Notes: generated from the letters alone by a model not told the origin. A DNA stretch of 12,500 nucleotides from Deinococcus sp. AB2017081 (GCF_034440735.1 NZ_CP140098.1:1030001-1042500), one strand, 5' to 3'; counted from the first letter of the stretch, positions 1 to 7,819 are shown. Made by a program: numbers and translations.

Positions 1-73
1 CCGGCAACTCGCCCCACCGTCCTGCCCAGAGCACCCGCTGCTCCACGCGCGCGACACCTTTTGGGGGTTCCAT

Positions 74-3000
74 ATGAAGAAAGGCCTGCTCATTCTCACC
101 GCCGCACTGTCGTTCGGCATGGCGTCCGCGCAGACGGAAGCGCCTGCTGCAGCGCCCCAGGTGCCCACCCTGACCGACGTTCCCGCCGGTCACTGGGCCA
201 AGGACGCGATCGACCGGCTCGTCAGCAGCGGCATCATCCTGGGCTACCCCGACGGTACCTACCGCGGCACCCAGAACCTGACCCGCTACGAGGCGGCGGT
301 CATCATCGCCCGTCTGCTGGATCAGATCCGCACCGGTGAGACCCCGGCCAGCAGCATCGACGCCGACACCCTGGCCGCGCTGCAGAACGCGATCCAGGAA
401 CTCGCCGCCGACCTCGCCGCCCTGGGCGTGCGCGTCAGCGACCTGGAGGACAACGCCGTCAGCCAGGACGACTTCACCCGTCTGGAGAACCGCGTCGAGG
501 AAATCGCCGCGAGCCAGGGCGACGCCGAAGCGCTGTCCACCCTGCAGTCCCAGATCGACGAGCTGACCACCCGCGCCGACGACTACGACACCCTGCGTGC
601 CGACGTCGACGACAACGCCAGCTCGATCGCCGCCCTGAACGACCTGACCGTGCTCCTGAACCAGGACATCCTGAACCTTCAGGATCGTGTCAGCGCCGTG
701 GAAGCCGCCCAGGCCGACCTCGTGCAGCGCGCCGACTTCGACGCCCTGTCGGGCCGCGTGGGCGCGGTCGAGACCCGCGTCACCAGCATCGACAACCGCG
801 TGGCGCAGCTCGAGAAGTACGCCTTCTCCATCAAGCCCAGCCTGAGCGCCACGTACTACGTGGCCCGTGGCACCCGCGACATGGACTTCGACCGCCTGCT
901 CCCCGGCACGGTGTTCAGCACCGGTGATGACGGCGACGCCGACACCAGCGACGCGCCGCGCGACTACGCCGACATGACCGGCGGCCGGAAGACCCTCGGC
1001 AACTCGGCGCAGAACTTCGTGCCGAACGCGACCAACTTCTACGGCTTCAGCACCACGGTGCAGGTGGATGACGGCAACCCGGCCACGCCCACGGTCGAGA
1101 CCCCTGTCGCCGTCAACGTTGAAGGCAACACGGCCATCGACTTCAGCATCAACTTCACGAACAGCGGCAAGCTGAACAGCTCGACCAGCGGCGTGACCGG
1201 GGCCTACGTGCCCAGCGCCGGTGCCCTGAACGTGAACGCGGTGGACATCAGCTTCGGCATCCGTGCCGGTCTGCCCGACTCCGACGGCATCACCGCTGCG
1301 GATTACGCCAGCTACCCCGACGTGATCGACAGCGACAGCGGCATCACCTATCGCCCGCTGTTCTTCTACTTCAACAACGCCACCGCGTACTTCACGGTCG
1401 GCAACGCGCCCATCACCGTGACCTTCGGTCGCGCCCTGAAGTTCCACTACGCCGACTACATCGGTGACAACGACAAGACGGGCCGCGGCGACGGCTTCAT
1501 CGTGAACGTGGACGGCAGCACCGTGCCCGTGATCGGTGCGTACAAGCCCACGCTGCAGTTCGTCTACGGCAGCCGCGGCGGCGCCGATGGCGACTACCAG
1601 TACTACCGTGGCGTGCGCGCCACCATCACGCCCGTGGGCACCCTGAAGGCCGGCATTCACGTGCTGAACGAAGGGATTGACCAGACCGGCACGCTGATCG
1701 GTGTGGCCGGTGTCAGCGACGTGACGGCCTTCGGCGCCGACCTGCACGGTGCGATCGGTGGCTGGCAGGTCGACAGCGAGTACGCCATGAGCCGCGTGAC
1801 GGATGCCGGCACGACCACCACCGAGAACGCGTTCTACGGCAAGGTCGCTGGCAGCTTGGGCCCCGTGAAGGTGTACAACCTGAACTACCGCAGCATCAGC
1901 GCTGGGTACGACGCCGTGGCCGGCATCATGGAAGCCGACCCCACCGACACCGACAATGGCAGCACCGCGCCCTACGCGGCTGACCAGACCGGCTTCGGCT
2001 TCAAGGTGGGCGGCACGCTGGGCCCGGTGTCCCTGGGTGCGTACATGGACAACCAGGTCGCTGCGGGCCTGAGCCCCTTCGCGACGGCCGGCACGGCCTC
2101 GGCGATCGTCGAGCGTGGCGTGGGTGCCAAGGTGAGCCTGTTCAATCTGGTGACCCTGCGCGGCGGCTACAACGAGTTCCTGGCGGAAGCCGGTTCTGGT
2201 CTGGACGTGACGGGCATGGGCGTGCGCTACAGCGTGCGTGCAGACGTGACCCCTGGCCTGGGCATCGGCATCGGCGCGTACTACCGCGACCTGACGGTGA
2301 ACGGCACCAAGGCGCAGAGCGATGGCGGCCTGTTCTCCCAGGGCAAGTACAACAGCTACTTCCCCCTGACGAGCAACGACTTCACCGACCAGAGCGGCTG
2401 TGGCGACCAGCACCCCGGCATCAAGAGCACCGACGTTGACGGTGTGGGCCGCGCGCTGACGTTCACGCAGAACAGCTTCGCGGATGCGAACTGCTACAGC
2501 GAGATCGGTGCGGACATCACGCACAACGGCAAGGACGCCAACGCCCTGGTGAAGGATCTGTCCTTCCGCATCGGCTACGCCGCCCGCTACCGCAACGCCA
2601 CGGGTACATACAGCAACAGCTTCATCTACGGCGACGTGCTGTACGGCAAGAAGCTGGGCATCGCGCAGGTGGACGTCAAGGGCGCCGTGGGCGTCGACCG
2701 CTACGCCGATCAGGCGACCGACACGACGGGCGTCAACAGCACGGCCTTCGCCGTCGGTGTCAAGGCTGTCACCGATCCCCTGAACATCATCTTCAAGCCC
2801 AGCTTCGAGGGTCAGGTCGGCTACTACAGCCGCGCCTACGACGCCCTGGCGGCGACCGGCGACTACAACGCGAGTGGCCTGAAGTACCTCGCGGGTGTCA
2901 AGCTCAACGACTTCCTGCTGCCCAACACCAAGCTGGCCGTGTACTACGCTGGCTACCGTGCTCAGAACCGCGTGTACCAGCCCTACGGCTACACGACGTT

Positions 3001-3229
3001 CCTGAACGGTGGGGATCTGGCCGGACGCTTCACCGACCTGAACATCGGTGGCGCCGTGATCACTCAGAACCTGCTGTACGTGGAAGGCAACTACTACGAC
3101 CTGTCCGTCGGCTACGGCTACGGCACGCTGGGCCTGACGGCTGGCACCGACCCGGTGACCGGCGCGGCGACGGCTGCCAACAGCGCGAGCGGCTCCGTCT
3201 TCAAGATCAACTACAAGGTCAACTTCTAA
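74..3229 (+). CDS. slpA: SlpA-like SLH-domain outer-membrane/S-layer-associated protein
   Basis: A protein of 1051 residues. Residues 1-19 are a Sec signal peptide (MKK, hydrophobic core, ASA then Q20). Residues about 32-84 form one SLH domain (TDVPAGHWAKDAI, GYPDGTYRG, LTRYEAAVIIARLL), which binds secondary cell-wall polymers on peptidoglycan. Residues about 95-250 are a heptad-like, Ala/Asp/Leu-rich coiled coil. From about 252 to the end the chain alternates polar and aromatic residues in beta strands and ends in Phe (KINYKVNF), as outer-membrane barrels do. This order matches Deinococcus SlpA (DR_2577 type), a trimeric connector between outer membrane and cell wall; the D. radiodurans protein is somewhat longer. 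The only cysteines are C776 and C807. An Asp-rich segment lies at 285-300. The ATG follows a G-rich stretch (GGGGG at 63-67), a weak ribosome site. The promoter must lie left of the window. A terminator follows directly. Confidence 0.93.
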   Translation: MKKGLLILTAALSFGMASAQTEAPAAAPQVPTLTDVPAGHWAKDAIDRLVSSGIILGYPDGTYRGTQNLTRYEAAVIIARLLDQIRTGETPASSIDADTLAALQNAIQELAADLAALGVRVSDLEDNAVSQDDFTRLENRVEEIAASQGDAEALSTLQSQIDELTTRADDYDTLRADVDDNASSIAALNDLTVLLNQDILNLQDRVSAVEAAQADLVQRADFDALSGRVGAVETRVTSIDNRVAQLEKYAFSIKPSLSATYYVARGTRDMDFDRLLPGTVFSTGDDGDADTSDAPRDYADMTGGRKTLGNSAQNFVPNATNFYGFSTTVQVDDGNPATPTVETPVAVNVEGNTAIDFSINFTNSGKLNSSTSGVTGAYVPSAGALNVNAVDISFGIRAGLPDSDGITAADYASYPDVIDSDSGITYRPLFFYFNNATAYFTVGNAPITVTFGRALKFHYADYIGDNDKTGRGDGFIVNVDGSTVPVIGAYKPTLQFVYGSRGGADGDYQYYRGVRATITPVGTLKAGIHVLNEGIDQTGTLIGVAGVSDVTAFGADLHGAIGGWQVDSEYAMSRVTDAGTTTTENAFYGKVAGSLGPVKVYNLNYRSISAGYDAVAGIMEADPTDTDNGSTAPYAADQTGFGFKVGGTLGPVSLGAYMDNQVAAGLSPFATAGTASAIVERGVGAKVSLFNLVTLRGGYNEFLAEAGSGLDVTGMGVRYSVRADVTPGLGIGIGAYYRDLTVNGTKAQSDGGLFSQGKYNSYFPLTSNDFTDQSGCGDQHPGIKSTDVDGVGRALTFTQNSFADANCYSEIGADITHNGKDANALVKDLSFRIGYAARYRNATGTYSNSFIYGDVLYGKKLGIAQVDVKGAVGVDRYADQATDTTGVNSTAFAVGVKAVTDPLNIIFKPSFEGQVGYYSRAYDALAATGDYNASGLKYLAGVKLNDFLLPNTKLAVYYAGYRAQNRVYQPYGYTTFLNGGDLAGRFTDLNIGGAVITQNLLYVEGNYYDLSVGYGYGTLGLTAGTDPVTGAATAANSASGSVFKINYKVNF

Positions 3230-3251
3230 ACGAAGTCCTGACTCTGGCAAG

Positions 3252-3276
3252 AGCCCCCGCTTCGGCGGGGGTTTTT
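3252..3276 (+). terminator. Rho-independent terminator of slpA
   Basis: The arms CCCCCGC and GCGGGGG enclose a UUCG tetraloop closed by C-G, an unusually stable loop. The stem is extended by G-U and A-U pairs and runs into TTTTT at 3272-3276. It starts 23 nt after the slpA stop codon and separates slpA from ppaC. Confidence 0.92.
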
Positions 3277-3335
3277 GCTGTGGGTGGGCGGGCCTGTGCC
3301 TATGCGGGTGGCACAGGCCCGGCGGCGTGACGCTC

Positions 3336-3348
3336 TACACTCGGGACA
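3336..3348 (+). promoter_or_regulatory. -10 box for leaderless ppaC mRNA
   Basis: TACACT at 3336-3341 is followed by 6 nt and then the ppaC ATG at 3348. Transcription would therefore start at or next to the A of the start codon. There is no Shine-Dalgarno sequence and no clear -35 hexamer. This is the arrangement described for many Deinococcus genes. Confidence 0.7.
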
Positions 3349-4286
3349 TGTTGCCTGTCTTCGGCCACCTGAACCCCGATACCGACGCGATCACGTCCGC
3401 GCTCGTGTACGCCCGCCTGCTGACCCGCCAGGGTACCGAGGCCCGTGCGTACCGCCTGGGCGAGCTGAACTTCGAAACGCCGTACGTGCTCCGTGAAGCG
3501 GGCCTGGACGCGCCGGAGTTGCTGCCTGAGCTGGCCGCCGGATCGCGGGTGGCCCTGGTCGACCACAACGAGAGCGCCCAGTCGGTACCGAATCTGGCTG
3601 ACCTGACGGTCACGCACGTGGTCGACCACCACAAGCTGGGCGACCTGAGCACGGCCGCGCCCGCCTACCTGCGCTTCGAGCCGGTCGGCTGCACAGGCAC
3701 CATCCTGCTGAAACTGCACCGCGAGGCGAACGTGAGTGTCGAGCCAGTGGACGCGAAACTCATGCTCAGCGCGATCCTGAGCGACACCCTGCACTTCCGC
3801 AGCCCGACGACCACGCAGGCCGACCGGGACGCCGTGGACTTCCTGGCACCCATCGCGGGCGTGGGTGACGTCGAGACCTACGCGCTGGCGATGTTCGCGG
3901 CCAAGAGTGACCTGGGTGATACCCCTGCCGAGACCCTACTGAAGATGGATTACAAGGTCTTCCCGTTCGGCGATGTCGCCGCCCCGCAGCGCTGGGGGCT
4001 GGGGGTGGTCGAGACGACGAATCCGGCCTACGTGTTCGGCCGGCAGGCCGAGCTGCTGGCCGCCATGGCCAGCGCGAAGACCCAGGACGGCCTGGACGGC
4101 ATCCTGCTCAGCGTGGTGGACATCCTGAACGAGACGAACCGCACGCTGGTGCCCGGAGAAGTCGAGGCCGCCGTGGTGCAGGCTGTGTTCGGAGCCGACA
4201 CGACCGGGAACGTGGCGGATCTGGGCGCACGGATCAGCCGCAAGAAGCAGATCGTCCCGGCACTGGAGACACATTTCGCGCTGTAA
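3348..4286 (+). CDS. ppaC: Manganese-dependent inorganic pyrophosphatase (family II, DHH superfamily)
   Basis: A cytoplasmic enzyme that hydrolyses pyrophosphate to two phosphates and so pulls nucleotide polymerisation and other PPi-releasing reactions forward. Its 312 residues match the usual family II length of about 310. The metal-site motifs are present: GHLNPDTDA (H7, D11, D13), VDHNE (D72), DHH at 93-95 and SDT (D146). The C-terminal substrate-binding signature SRKKQ is at 297-301. No CBS or DRTGG regulatory insert is present, so this is the simple constitutive form. I chose the ATG at 3348 over the in-frame GTG at 3327 for two reasons: the family starts just before the GHxNPDxD motif, and a -10 box sits 6 nt upstream, which would make the mRNA leaderless. 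It stands alone between the slpA terminator and a hairpin at 4300-4331. Confidence 0.96.
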   Translation: MLPVFGHLNPDTDAITSALVYARLLTRQGTEARAYRLGELNFETPYVLREAGLDAPELLPELAAGSRVALVDHNESAQSVPNLADLTVTHVVDHHKLGDLSTAAPAYLRFEPVGCTGTILLKLHREANVSVEPVDAKLMLSAILSDTLHFRSPTTTQADRDAVDFLAPIAGVGDVETYALAMFAAKSDLGDTPAETLLKMDYKVFPFGDVAAPQRWGLGVVETTNPAYVFGRQAELLAAMASAKTQDGLDGILLSVVDILNETNRTLVPGEVEAAVVQAVFGADTTGNVADLGARISRKKQIVPALETHFAL

Positions 4287-4299
4287 ACGCGGGCCTAGA

Positions 4300-4331
4300 G
4301 CGGAGCCGGGATGATGCTGTCCCGGCTCCGC
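4300..4331 (+). terminator. Perfect 12-bp hairpin between ppaC and folC
   Basis: GCGGAGCCGGGA (4300-4311) and TCCCGGCTCCGC (4320-4331) pair perfectly around an 8-nt loop, 13 nt after the ppaC stop. There is no U-tract, so it may be a Rho-independent-like or pause element rather than a canonical terminator. Its right arm ends 4 nt before the folC -10 box. Confidence 0.6.
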
Positions 4332-4335
4332 CCAC

Positions 4336-4349
4336 TATGCTGGCGGGCA
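4336..4349 (+). promoter_or_regulatory. -10 box for leaderless folC mRNA
   Basis: TATGCT at 4336-4341 is followed by 7 nt and then ATG at 4349. The upstream in-frame ATG at 4337 lies inside this hexamer, which argues that 4349 is the real start. No Shine-Dalgarno or clear -35 sequence is visible. Confidence 0.68.
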
Positions 4350-5608
4350 TGACGCTCGATGATCACCTGTCCTGGCTGTTCGCGCAGCAGCGCTTCGGGG
4401 TGCGGCCCGGCCTGGATCGTGTGCGGGCACTGCTGTCGCAGCTGGGCAATCCGCAGGACACCTTCAGTGTGGTGCTCATCGGCGGGACAAACGGCAAGGG
4501 CAGCACGGCCGCGACCCTGGCCAGCATGCTGCGCGTCGACGGCAGGCGGGTGGGCCTGTTCACCAGTCCTCATCTGACGCGCTTCACCGAGCGCTTTCTG
4601 GTCGATGGCGCGGAACTTCCGGAGGAGGTCGTGGAGGCGGCACTGATGCGTGTCCGGCCCCTGGCAGAGGAGACCGGGGCGACCTTCTTCGAGATCGTTA
4701 CTGCCCTGGGGGCGCTGCTCTTTGCACAGGCAGGGGTCGACTTGGCCGTCATAGAGGTCGGCCTGGGGGGGCGGCTGGACGCCACCAACGCCCTGGAACC
4801 GGTGCTGAGCGTCATCACGAACGTGGATCTGGATCACACCGAGATCCTGGGGAACACCCGGGAGGCCATCGCCACCGAGAAGGCAGGCGTCCTGCGGCCG
4901 GGGCGGCCCGCCGTGACGGGCGTGGACATGACGCTGCTGCCTGCCCTGCTGGAGCGGGGCGCGGATGTATGGGCACTGGGCTGGCACTTCGGCGCCCAGG
5001 TACTGGCCCGTGGCTGGGACGGCTCGGACGTGACCGTGAGCATGCCCCGGCAGCCCCTGACCCTCCACACGCCGCTGCTGGGCGAGCACGGCGCACGGAA
5101 CGCGGCGCTGGCGGCGGCGGCGGCGTTCCGGCTGGGCGTCAGCCCGGAGGCCATCCGGCAGGGGGCGGCGCAGACGGTGTGGCCAGGACGGCTGGAGGTC
5201 GTGGCGTGGCGTGGGCGGCAGGTGCTGCTGGACGGCGCGCACAATCCGGCGGGTGCACACGCGCTGGCAGACGCCCTGCGCGGTCTGGGCGTGACGCAGC
5301 TGCCTATCGTGTTCGGCGCGGCGGGCGACAAGGACGTGGGCAGGGTGGCGGCCGCCCTGGTGCCCGTGGCGTCGCAGGTGATCCTGACCCGCGCCGTGTT
5401 CAGTCCCCGCGCAGCCGACCCGGCCAGCCTGGCCCCGCTGTTTCCCGGCGTGCCCGTGACCGTCACGGACTCGCCCGCGCACGCGCTGGAGGCCCTGGCG
5501 GCGCTGGATTCGCCCCTGGCGCTGGTGTGCGGCAGCCTGTATGTGATCGGGGAAGTGCGGCCCCTGGTGCTCGATGAAGCGGGCGAGATGCGGGAGCGCT
5601 GGCAGTAG
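4349..5608 (+). CDS. folC: Bifunctional folylpolyglutamate synthase / dihydrofolate synthase
   Basis: A Mur-ligase-like ATP-dependent enzyme. It adds glutamate to dihydropteroate and then to reduced folates, so it both completes dihydrofolate and retains folates in the cell. The protein has 419 residues, normal for FolC. Visible motifs are the P-loop GGTNGKGST at 45-53, TSPHL at 72-76, EVGLGGRLDATN at 136-147, LDHTEILG at 161-168 followed by EKAG with the expected carbamylated lysine K178, and later GEHGARNAALA, WPGRLE and DGAHNPAG, the C-terminal glutamate-ligase signatures. I start it at the second ATG (4349), where the -10 box spacing gives a leaderless mRNA; the ATG at 4337 would add only MLAG. 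Whether it performs both reactions or only one cannot be told from the sequence. Confidence 0.95.
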   Translation: MTLDDHLSWLFAQQRFGVRPGLDRVRALLSQLGNPQDTFSVVLIGGTNGKGSTAATLASMLRVDGRRVGLFTSPHLTRFTERFLVDGAELPEEVVEAALMRVRPLAEETGATFFEIVTALGALLFAQAGVDLAVIEVGLGGRLDATNALEPVLSVITNVDLDHTEILGNTREAIATEKAGVLRPGRPAVTGVDMTLLPALLERGADVWALGWHFGAQVLARGWDGSDVTVSMPRQPLTLHTPLLGEHGARNAALAAAAAFRLGVSPEAIRQGAAQTVWPGRLEVVAWRGRQVLLDGAHNPAGAHALADALRGLGVTQLPIVFGAAGDKDVGRVAAALVPVASQVILTRAVFSPRAADPASLAPLFPGVPVTVTDSPAHALEALAALDSPLALVCGSLYVIGEVRPLVLDEAGEMRERWQ

Positions 5609-5654
5609 CGCTACGCGCGGATACGCCGAATGGCGGAGTCAGCGCTGGGGGCGC

Positions 5655-5668
5655 TACGCTCGGGGCCA
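5655..5668 (+). promoter_or_regulatory. -10 box for leaderless peptidase mRNA
   Basis: TACGCT at 5655-5660 is followed by 7 nt and the ATG at 5668, with no Shine-Dalgarno. The 9-mer GCGCTACGC containing it also occurs at 5608-5616, just after the folC stop, but there it lacks the final T of the hexamer and has no start codon at the right distance. Confidence 0.65.
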
Positions 5669-7158
5669 TGACCCCCACTGCTATGGAGGAGCTGCGCCGC
5701 CGGCTGGCGCAGGTCAGTGATCTGGACGCCGCAGGCAGCCTGCTCTCCTGGGAGCAGGAGACGATGATGCCCCCCGAGGCCGCCCGCGTGCGTGGTCTGC
5801 AGCTCGCCACCCTGGCTGGTCTGGCCCACGAGCTGTTCACGGACGCCCGCACCGGTGATCTGCTGGACGCCGCCCGTCCGGCCGATGACACCGAGGAGGC
5901 CATCGTGCGCGTGGCCCGGCGCGACCATGGCAAGGCCACGCGGCTCCCCACCACCTTCGTCGAGGAGAGGACGCGGGCACAGAACGAGGCACACCACGCG
6001 TGGATCGAGGCCCGAACGTCCAGCGACTTCGGGGCCTTCGCTCCGCACCTGAGCACCATGATGGATCTCGCCCGGCGCGAGGCCGACCTGCTGGGTTACG
6101 AGGATCACCCCTACGACGCCCTGCTCGACACCTACGAGCCCGGCATGCGGGCGTCGCAGGTGCGGGCCGTGTTCGATGACCTGCGCGACCGCACGCTGCC
6201 CCTGCTGCGGCGCATCACGGCTGCCGGGGACGCGGCCGACTACTCGGTGCTCACACGCTCCTTCCCGTATGACGCCCAGAAGGCCTTCGCGTGGGACGTG
6301 GCGGGCCGCGCCTTCGGGCTGAGCGGTGACTTCGCCCGGCAGGACGAGAGTGCGCATCCGTTCCAGTCGAACTTCAGCCGCAGCGACCTGCGGATCACGA
6401 CCCGCGTGCAGGACTACTGGCCCACGTGCTGCTTCGGGACATGGCACGAGACCGGGCACGCCATGTACGAGCGCGGCGTCTCCGAGCGCTGGGAGCGCAC
6501 CCCGGTGTCACGCGGCGCGAGTCTGGGCGTCCACGAGAGCCAGTCGCGGATGTTCGAGAACCTGCTGGGCCGCAGCCTGCCGTTCTGGGAACGCTATTTC
6601 CCGGAACTCCAGAAGGTCGCGCCGGAGGTCACCGACGGGCTGGACGCCGCCGCGCTGTACCGCGCCGTGAACCGCGTGCAGCCCAGCCTGATCCGCGTCG
6701 AGGCCGACGAGGTCACGTACAACTTCCACACGCTGCTGCGCTTCGAGCTGGAGCTGGGGCTGCTGGAGGGCACGTTGAGTGTGAAGGAGCTCCCGGAGGC
6801 ATGGAACGCCAAGATGAAGGAGTACCTGGGCCTGGACGTCCCTGACGACGCCCAGGGGGTGTTGCAGGACATCCACTGGTCGGCTGGGCTGATCGGCTAC
6901 TTCCCCACCTACACGCTGGGCAACCTGCTGAGCGTGCAGCTCCTGGAGGCCGCACAGCGCGATCCGGCGGTCGCGGCGGGCGTGGCGAACGCCGAGTACG
7001 GCCCGCTGCTGGCGTGGCTGGTCACCAACGTCCACCAGCACGGCCGCAGCCTGACCCCCGGTGAGCTGACCGAGCAGGCCACCGGCCGCCCCCTGACGGC
7101 CGATCCCTACGTGGCGTACCTGCACACGAAATACGGGGACATCTACGAGCTGAACTGA
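5668..7158 (+). CDS. M32 family metallocarboxypeptidase (carboxypeptidase Taq type)
   Basis: A cytoplasmic zinc carboxypeptidase that removes C-terminal residues from peptides, probably in peptide turnover. Its 496 residues are typical of the family. All five M32 signatures are present in order: DLRIT (240-244), HETGH (260-264, the HEXXH zinc motif with catalytic E261), HESQ (289-292, where E290 sits 26 residues after the second His and is the expected third zinc ligand), IRVEAD (342-347) and GVLQDIHW (397-404). There is no signal peptide. The ATG at 5668 is supported by the -10 box 7 nt upstream. It does not overlap folC (59-nt gap) and is closed by a long hairpin that begins at its stop codon. 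Thermus and Deinococcus relatives carry such enzymes; the cellular substrate is unknown. Confidence 0.95.
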   Translation: MTPTAMEELRRRLAQVSDLDAAGSLLSWEQETMMPPEAARVRGLQLATLAGLAHELFTDARTGDLLDAARPADDTEEAIVRVARRDHGKATRLPTTFVEERTRAQNEAHHAWIEARTSSDFGAFAPHLSTMMDLARREADLLGYEDHPYDALLDTYEPGMRASQVRAVFDDLRDRTLPLLRRITAAGDAADYSVLTRSFPYDAQKAFAWDVAGRAFGLSGDFARQDESAHPFQSNFSRSDLRITTRVQDYWPTCCFGTWHETGHAMYERGVSERWERTPVSRGASLGVHESQSRMFENLLGRSLPFWERYFPELQKVAPEVTDGLDAAALYRAVNRVQPSLIRVEADEVTYNFHTLLRFELELGLLEGTLSVKELPEAWNAKMKEYLGLDVPDDAQGVLQDIHWSAGLIGYFPTYTLGNLLSVQLLEAAQRDPAVAAGVANAEYGPLLAWLVTNVHQHGRSLTPGELTEQATGRPLTADPYVAYLHTKYGDIYELN

Positions 7159-7216
7159 GGGGACGGCAGAGGGCCGAGAGCTTGAAGACTGTGCTCTCGG
7201 CCCTCTGCCGTCCCCT
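7158..7216 (+). terminator. Perfect 24-bp hairpin at the end of the peptidase gene
   Basis: Positions 7158-7181 and 7193-7216 are perfectly complementary (24 bp) around an 11-nt loop. The left arm begins at the last base of the TGA stop codon. Only TTC follows, so a U-tract is missing. It probably ends or protects the peptidase mRNA; as an inverted repeat it could work in both directions. Confidence 0.7.
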
Positions 7217-7359
7217 TCATGGCAACCGGATCAACGGTTCTCGCACGGGGGTCGGCGGTCGGCATTGGCCGGGGTGGGAGGCGGGGACAGGGACAGGCTG
7301 CGCTGGCCGGGGAGGTGGCGGCGACTGTGGCATGGAGCCCTCCGGGCAGGGAAGACGGC

Positions 7360-7394
7360 CGCAGGACGTCCAGACGCGGGCCGGACGTCCTGCG
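7360..7394 (-). terminator. Inverted repeat, probable terminator of the minus-strand gene
   Basis: CGCAGGACGTCC (7360-7371) and its complement at 7383-7394 form a 12-bp stem with an 11-nt loop. It starts 16 nt beyond the stop codon of the minus-strand gene. Each arm contains the self-complementary octamer GGACGTCC, so the element is both a direct and an inverted repeat. The following minus-strand bases (GTCTTCCC) are only weakly T-rich. The rest of 7217-7409 holds nothing else I can support. Confidence 0.5.
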
Positions 7395-7409
7395 CGGTGG
7401 AGCGGTGCG

Positions 7410-7661
7410 CTACACGGCCTGCCGGCGCTCGGCCTGGGTGATCAGGTACGCGCGGGCCGAACTGAGCCACTGCTGGGCGGTGTCACTGTGGGGGTGCTGA
7501 CGGTCACGCAGGGCCGCGCTGCCCAGCGACAGGTGGCGTTCGATGCGGCGGATGGCTCCCAGGCCGCCGTCGTTCTCGACCTCGATCAGGGTGTTGAGGA
7601 TCTTGGTGGGGTGGGCGTATCCGATCCGGATGCTCTCGGCAATGATGTCCAGGGCGCGCAT
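7410..7661 (-). CDS. Small conserved-looking protein of unknown function, divergent from ddrO
   Basis: I do not recognise this 83-residue protein. It begins MRALDIIAESIRIGYAHPTK and is predicted mostly helical: an Ile/Leu-rich N-terminal half (to about residue 29), a Gly-Gly turn near 32-33, and an Arg/Gln-rich C-terminal half ending QAERRQAV. It has no signal peptide, membrane segment or cysteine. Coding is supported by strong G/C preference at third codon positions, a strong ribosome site (GGAAGGAG ending 7 nt before the ATG) and a good promoter upstream. The longer in-frame reading from 7718 lacks a ribosome site and adds a Pro-rich tail, so I reject it. The gene sits head to head with ddrO and shares its control region, so a part in the same stress response is possible but unproven. 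Confidence 0.82.
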   Translation of the reverse strand: MRALDIIAESIRIGYAHPTKILNTLIEVENDGGLGAIRRIERHLSLGSAALRDRQHPHSDTAQQWLSSARAYLITQAERRQAV

Positions 7662-7736
7662 GGTGGGACTCCTTCCAGCCGGCGGCGGCTGCGAGGTGGG
7701 GGGCAAGACTGTGAGCAAATTCCTCTGCTGATTACG

Positions 7737-7765
7737 ATTCTAGCAGAGCGGTCAGTCGCATGCAA
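7737..7765 (-). promoter_or_regulatory. Promoter of the minus-strand small gene
   Basis: On the minus strand, TTGCAT (7765-7760) is followed by exactly 17 bp and TAGAAT (7742-7737), a good sigma-70-type match. Transcription would start near 7730, giving a leader of about 70 nt. A 7-bp inverted repeat, CTCTGCT (7723-7729) with AGCAGAG (7742-7748), spans the -10 box and start site. Confidence 0.65.
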
Positions 7766-7783
7766 GAATTCACACCCCCTTAT

Positions 7784-7802
7784 TCTGTATTGACCGTACT
7801 GA
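7784..7802. promoter_or_regulatory. Candidate operator (imperfect palindrome) over the ddrO -35 box
   Basis: The 19 bp from 7784 to 7802 are symmetric about A7793 at six of nine paired positions (TC.GTA..G and its complement). They cover the ddrO -35 box at 7790-7795. DdrO is known to repress its own gene through a 17-bp palindrome, the RDRM, with consensus near TTATGTCATTGACATAA. This site shares TGT and ATTGAC with it but is off by one base in spacing, so it is a diverged candidate only. Confidence 0.35.
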
Positions 7803-7819
7803 CAAAGCGGTGTTACACT
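7790..7819 (+). promoter_or_regulatory. Promoter of ddrO
   Basis: TTGACC (7790-7795), an 18-bp spacer and TACACT (7814-7819), with TG at 7811-7812 forming an extended -10. The start site would be near 7826, leaving a leader of about 130 nt before ddrO. The promoter lies back to back with that of the minus-strand gene; the two -35 boxes are 24 bp apart. Confidence 0.7.

Noticed and set aside
5605..5614. 10-bp palindrome GTAGCGCTAC at the folC stop codon as a possible operator
   Set aside because: It is short, overlaps the stop codon and lies over 40 bp upstream of the next -10 box; such palindromes are expected by chance in this composition.
7182..7793. A 203-codon plus-strand frame starting inside the hairpin after the peptidase gene
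   Set aside because: It has no ribosome site and a low-complexity Gly/Arg composition. It runs antisense to the better-supported minus-strand gene and across both divergent promoters.
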